From Mercurialis annua (Eukaryota > Streptophyta > Magnoliopsida > Malpighiales > Euphorbiaceae): a DNA stretch of 64,000 bases. Where the stretch lies: assembly GCF_937616625.2 (NCBI RefSeq), contig NC_065577.1:22333501-22397500 (forward strand). The letters are read 5' to 3'. The position numbers and the translations under genes were made by a program. Shown here in pieces: positions 61,641 to 64,000 of the stretch (the stretch's first letter is position 1; each line of letters opens with the position of its first letter). Under the pieces are notes generated by a model. That model was not told the origin of the DNA. It worked only from the letters and a program-made list of their open reading frames with translations, and did no database searches.

Positions 61641-61845
61641 AACCCAACTTGGTTCAACCATTTTGGTTGAACCAACACCCAAATCAGTCTAATACATTTC
61701 AAACCCAAATCGAACCTTAAAACGAACTGAAATCAAACCAAGAAAAATTACTCCAACCATTAAATCATCTCACGAAATAACAAACGACTCGACATAAAAT
61801 CGGAAACTCATAAAGTAAATTTAAAAAAATATACGGGGTATTATA

Positions 61846-61940
61846 CGTTTGGATTTCTTTCGTAATGTTTTAAACGTTTGGATTTCTTTTGTAATGTTTT
61901 AAACGCCAAAAGTTAAGAAACCAATCACTAAAAAGGATTG
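61846..61940 (-). repeat. Short inverted satellite block right of element C
   Basis: Inverted, shortened monomers (CGTTTGGATTTCTTTCG) directly abut the LTR end. Left of C the array is forward. Confidence 0.8.
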
Positions 61941-62795
61941 GTTTCGTAACATTTATAAATGTTTCACATCATTATCGATGTAATCCAAACGTTTAAAGCG
62001 TTATAAAATAAATTCAAACGTTTAAAATTTGGCGAAATAAATCCAAACGTTTATAACGTTATGAAACGAATCCAAAAGGTTAAAACATTGCGAAACAAAT
62101 CCCAAAGTTTCACCTTATTAACAAAACAAATCCAAACGTTTAAAACGTTACGAAACAAATCAAAATGTTTCACCTTTTTAGCGATCTAAGCCAAATAATT
62201 ATAAACGTTACGAAAAAAAACCAAACGTTTCACCTTTTTAGCAATTTAAGACACACGCTTATAAATGATACGAAACAAATCCAAACGTTTCATATTTTTA
62301 GCGATTTAAGCAAAACTTTTACAAACGTTACAAAATAATCCAAACGTTTCTCATTTTTAGCAATTTAAGCCAAATGTTTACAAACGTTACGAAACAAGTC
62401 CAAAAAATTTAAAACGTTACGAAACAAATCCAAATGTTTCACCTCTTTAGCGATTTAAGCCAAACGTTTACAAACGTTACAAAACAATCCAAACGTTTAA
62501 AACGTTACGAAACAAATCCAAACGTTTCACATTATTAGCGATTTAAGCCAATCGTTTACAAACGTTACGGAACAAATTCAAACGTCACCTTTTTAGCAAT
62601 TTATGCCAAACATTTACAACGTTATGAAAAAAATCAAACGTTTAAAACATTACGAAATAAATCCAAACGTTTTATATTTTTAGCAATTTATGCCAAATGT
62701 CTACAAATGTTACGAAACAAATCCAAACATCACCTTTTTAGCGATTTAAGCCAAACGTTTAAAACATTACGGAACCAAACGTTTCACCTTTTTAG
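61941..62795 (+). repeat. Forward satellite block, degraded
   Basis: About 14 forward monomers, many shortened (TCCAAACGTTTAAAACGTT type) or internally deleted. Confidence 0.88.
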
Positions 62796-62885
62796 ACGTT
62801 TGTAAACGTTTGACTTAAATCGCTAAAGAGGTGAAACATTTGGATTTGTTTCGTAACGCTTGTAAACCTTTGGATTTAATCACTA
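62796..62885 (-). repeat. Short inverted satellite block
   Basis: One to two inverted monomers between forward units, switching at TTTTTAGACGTTTG. Confidence 0.75.
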
Positions 62886-63063
62886 ACTTTTACAAACATT
62901 ACAAAACAAATCCAAACGTTTCACATATTTAGCGATTTAATCCAAACATTTCCCCTTTTTAGCAAAACAAATCCGAACGTTTCACCTTTTTAGCGATTGA
63001 AGCCAAACGTTTCACCTTTTTATCAATTTAAGCCAAACGTTTACAAACGTTACGAAACAACGT
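62886..63063 (+). repeat. Short forward satellite block
   Basis: About three forward units, truncated and re-joined at CACCTTTTTA. Confidence 0.75.
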
Positions 63064-63532
63064 TTGAATTTTTCATAATGTTTGTAAATGTTTGGCATAA
63101 AATTCTAAAAATGTGAAACATTTTGATTTGTTTTGTAACGTTTGTAAATGTTTGGCTTATATTGCTAAAAAGCTCAAATGTTTGGAATTTCTTCGTAACA
63201 TTTTAAACGTTTGAATTCGTACGTTTAAACGTTACGAAAGAAAACCAAACATTTGGATTTGTTTCGTAACGTTTAAAATGTCTGGATTGGTGTTGTAACT
63301 TTTGTAAACGTTTGGCTTAAATCGCTAAAAAGGTGAAACGTTTGGATTGGTTTCGTAACGTTTTAAACGTTAGTCTTAAATTGATAAAAAGGTAAAACGT
63401 GAAACGTTTGGATTTGTTTCGTAACGTTTGTAAACGTTTGGATTGGTTTTGTAACGATTCAAACTTTTGGCTTACACAACTAAAAGGTGAAATATTTGGA
63501 TTTGTTTCGTAATGTTTGTAAGCGTTTGGCTT
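63064..63532 (-). repeat. Inverted satellite block with a forward sliver
   Basis: Inverted monomers run to the edge of the next element. A forward sliver of about 35 bases (TTTAAACGTTACGAAAG, near 63217-63253) interrupts them. The block ends at GTTTGGCTT where TGTCGCAC begins. Confidence 0.78.
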
Positions 63533-64000
63533 TGTCGCACCGTGCCGGCCAGTCTCACTACTATGCTAGGGCACTTAGGAGTTTTAATTTATACCACGAG
63601 ACTTTGTGCGACTTGGCTGACTTCCCGTGTTTTATGGATTGTGGCTTAAATATATGAGAAAGATAAGAATTAATATTTATTTTTAATAATAACGCTCTAA
63701 CACCGAGCCATTATTATTTTAATCGAGATTTAAATAAAATTATGGAGGACTTGAATCGAACATTGTTAAGTTCTGATGCCTACGTATCTGAATTCCGTTA
63801 TCAAAGTCCACGTAGTTCAAAATGAAATAATATTTAAAAAAAATCTTTAAAAGATTTGGATTTGAGTCTCGCTCGAGACGCCTACGTATCCTACTCGACA
63901 GAATCAAAACCCACGTAGTTCAAACTTAAATGGTGTAAAAGGAAAAATAATAAAAAGAAGTAGGACTTTTACAAAAAGGGAATAAAGATTTTGGAAAAAA
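63533..64000 (+). mobile_element. Start of an unidentified LTR-type element (possibly Ty3/gypsy Ogre/Tat-like)
   Basis: Satellite stops cleanly mid-monomer and TGTCGCACCGTGCCGG begins, a TG start as expected for an LTR. The sequence carries two diverged copies of CCTACGTATC..CCACGTAGTTCAAA (63775-63821 and 63877-63923). I associate this motif pair with Ogre/Tat-type gypsy elements, but only from general familiarity. The element runs out of the window, so no end, target duplication or coding region can be checked. It could instead be another repeat class. Confidence 0.5.

Larger units (their letters stand above)
52030..61845 (-). mobile_element. LTR retrotransposon C, minus strand, non-coding interior, truncated 3' LTR, with nested solo LTR
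   Basis: Read on the minus strand: 5' LTR 61845-58542, primer binding site 58537-58526, interior to 52542 split by solo LTR D, purine tract, and the first 512 bases of the 3' LTR to 52030. It is homologous to B in LTR start, primer site, interior and purine-tract region, but clearly diverged, so a sister subfamily. The satellite is forward on the left and inverted on the right and no target duplication exists, so the flanks were rearranged after insertion. No coding capacity is seen. Confidence 0.88.
58542..61845 (-). mobile_element. 5' LTR of element C
   Basis: 3,304 bases on the minus strand from TATAATACCCCGTA (normally TGTAATACC, so one terminal base changed) to GGGTCGTGACA. It contains the TGGTTCAACC hairpin (61650-61674), a cluster of GGTCTCG/CGAGACC palindromes (61465-61640), the CArG palindrome (61445-61460), and two TAGACTCA modules (minus strand, 61159 and 60969) 190 bases apart. 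It is longer than B's LTR, partly because of that duplication. Confidence 0.88.

Overview
The window is plant nuclear heterochromatin and holds no intact host gene. About 41 kb (roughly 64%) is one tandem satellite with a 60-bp monomer; most of the rest is LTR retrotransposon sequence. The plant origin is inferred from the element types: a copia RNase H tail with a purine tract and TATAAATA-bearing LTR, Ty3/gypsy LTRs starting TGTAATACCCC, and an initiator-Met primer binding site TGGTATCAGAGC. A eudicot is likely, but I cannot name a species. The two readable protein remnants are the end of a copia polyprotein (3-170) and a decayed gypsy integrase tail (about 11084-11487). Other open frames are satellite read-through (60 bp = 20 codons) or fall in LTRs.

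Layout. 1-387: end of a copia element. 388-11083: satellite, forward to about 4637, then inverted. 11084-12793: gypsy fragment A (pol tail plus first 1.2 kb of its 3' LTR). 12794-33244: satellite, inverted with short flips to 17583, then forward, with ~1.79-kb higher-order repeats (HOR-I, 18455-26610) and the start of ~1.9-kb repeats (HOR-II). 33245-43647: complete gypsy-type element B with two 2.9-kb LTRs, TTTTT target duplications and a non-coding interior. 43648-52029: satellite, rest of HOR-II. 52030-61845: minus-strand element C, with a truncated 3' LTR, a non-coding interior split by solo LTR D (55020-56688), and a full 3.3-kb 5' LTR. 61846-63532: satellite broken into short inverted blocks. 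63533-64000: start of another LTR-like element.

Relationships. A, B and C share LTR starts, the purine-tract neighbourhood, a TGGTTCAACC/GGTTGAACCA hairpin and GGTCTCG/CGAGACC palindromes. B and C also share the primer binding site and non-coding interior. A keeps a pol tail, so it looks like a relative of the coding partner that would have to mobilise the non-coding B and C. The order of events is: satellite expansion and HOR formation; insertion of A, B and C; insertion of D into C and its reduction to a solo LTR; truncation of A and C and local inversions.

There is no defence system, operon, RNA gene or CRISPR array. The points most worth following are the satellite (dyad in every monomer, CpG decay, two HOR families, fold-back inversion junctions) and the coding/non-coding retrotransposon family with its structured LTRs. 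A centromeric or pericentromeric role is possible but the sequence alone does not show it.
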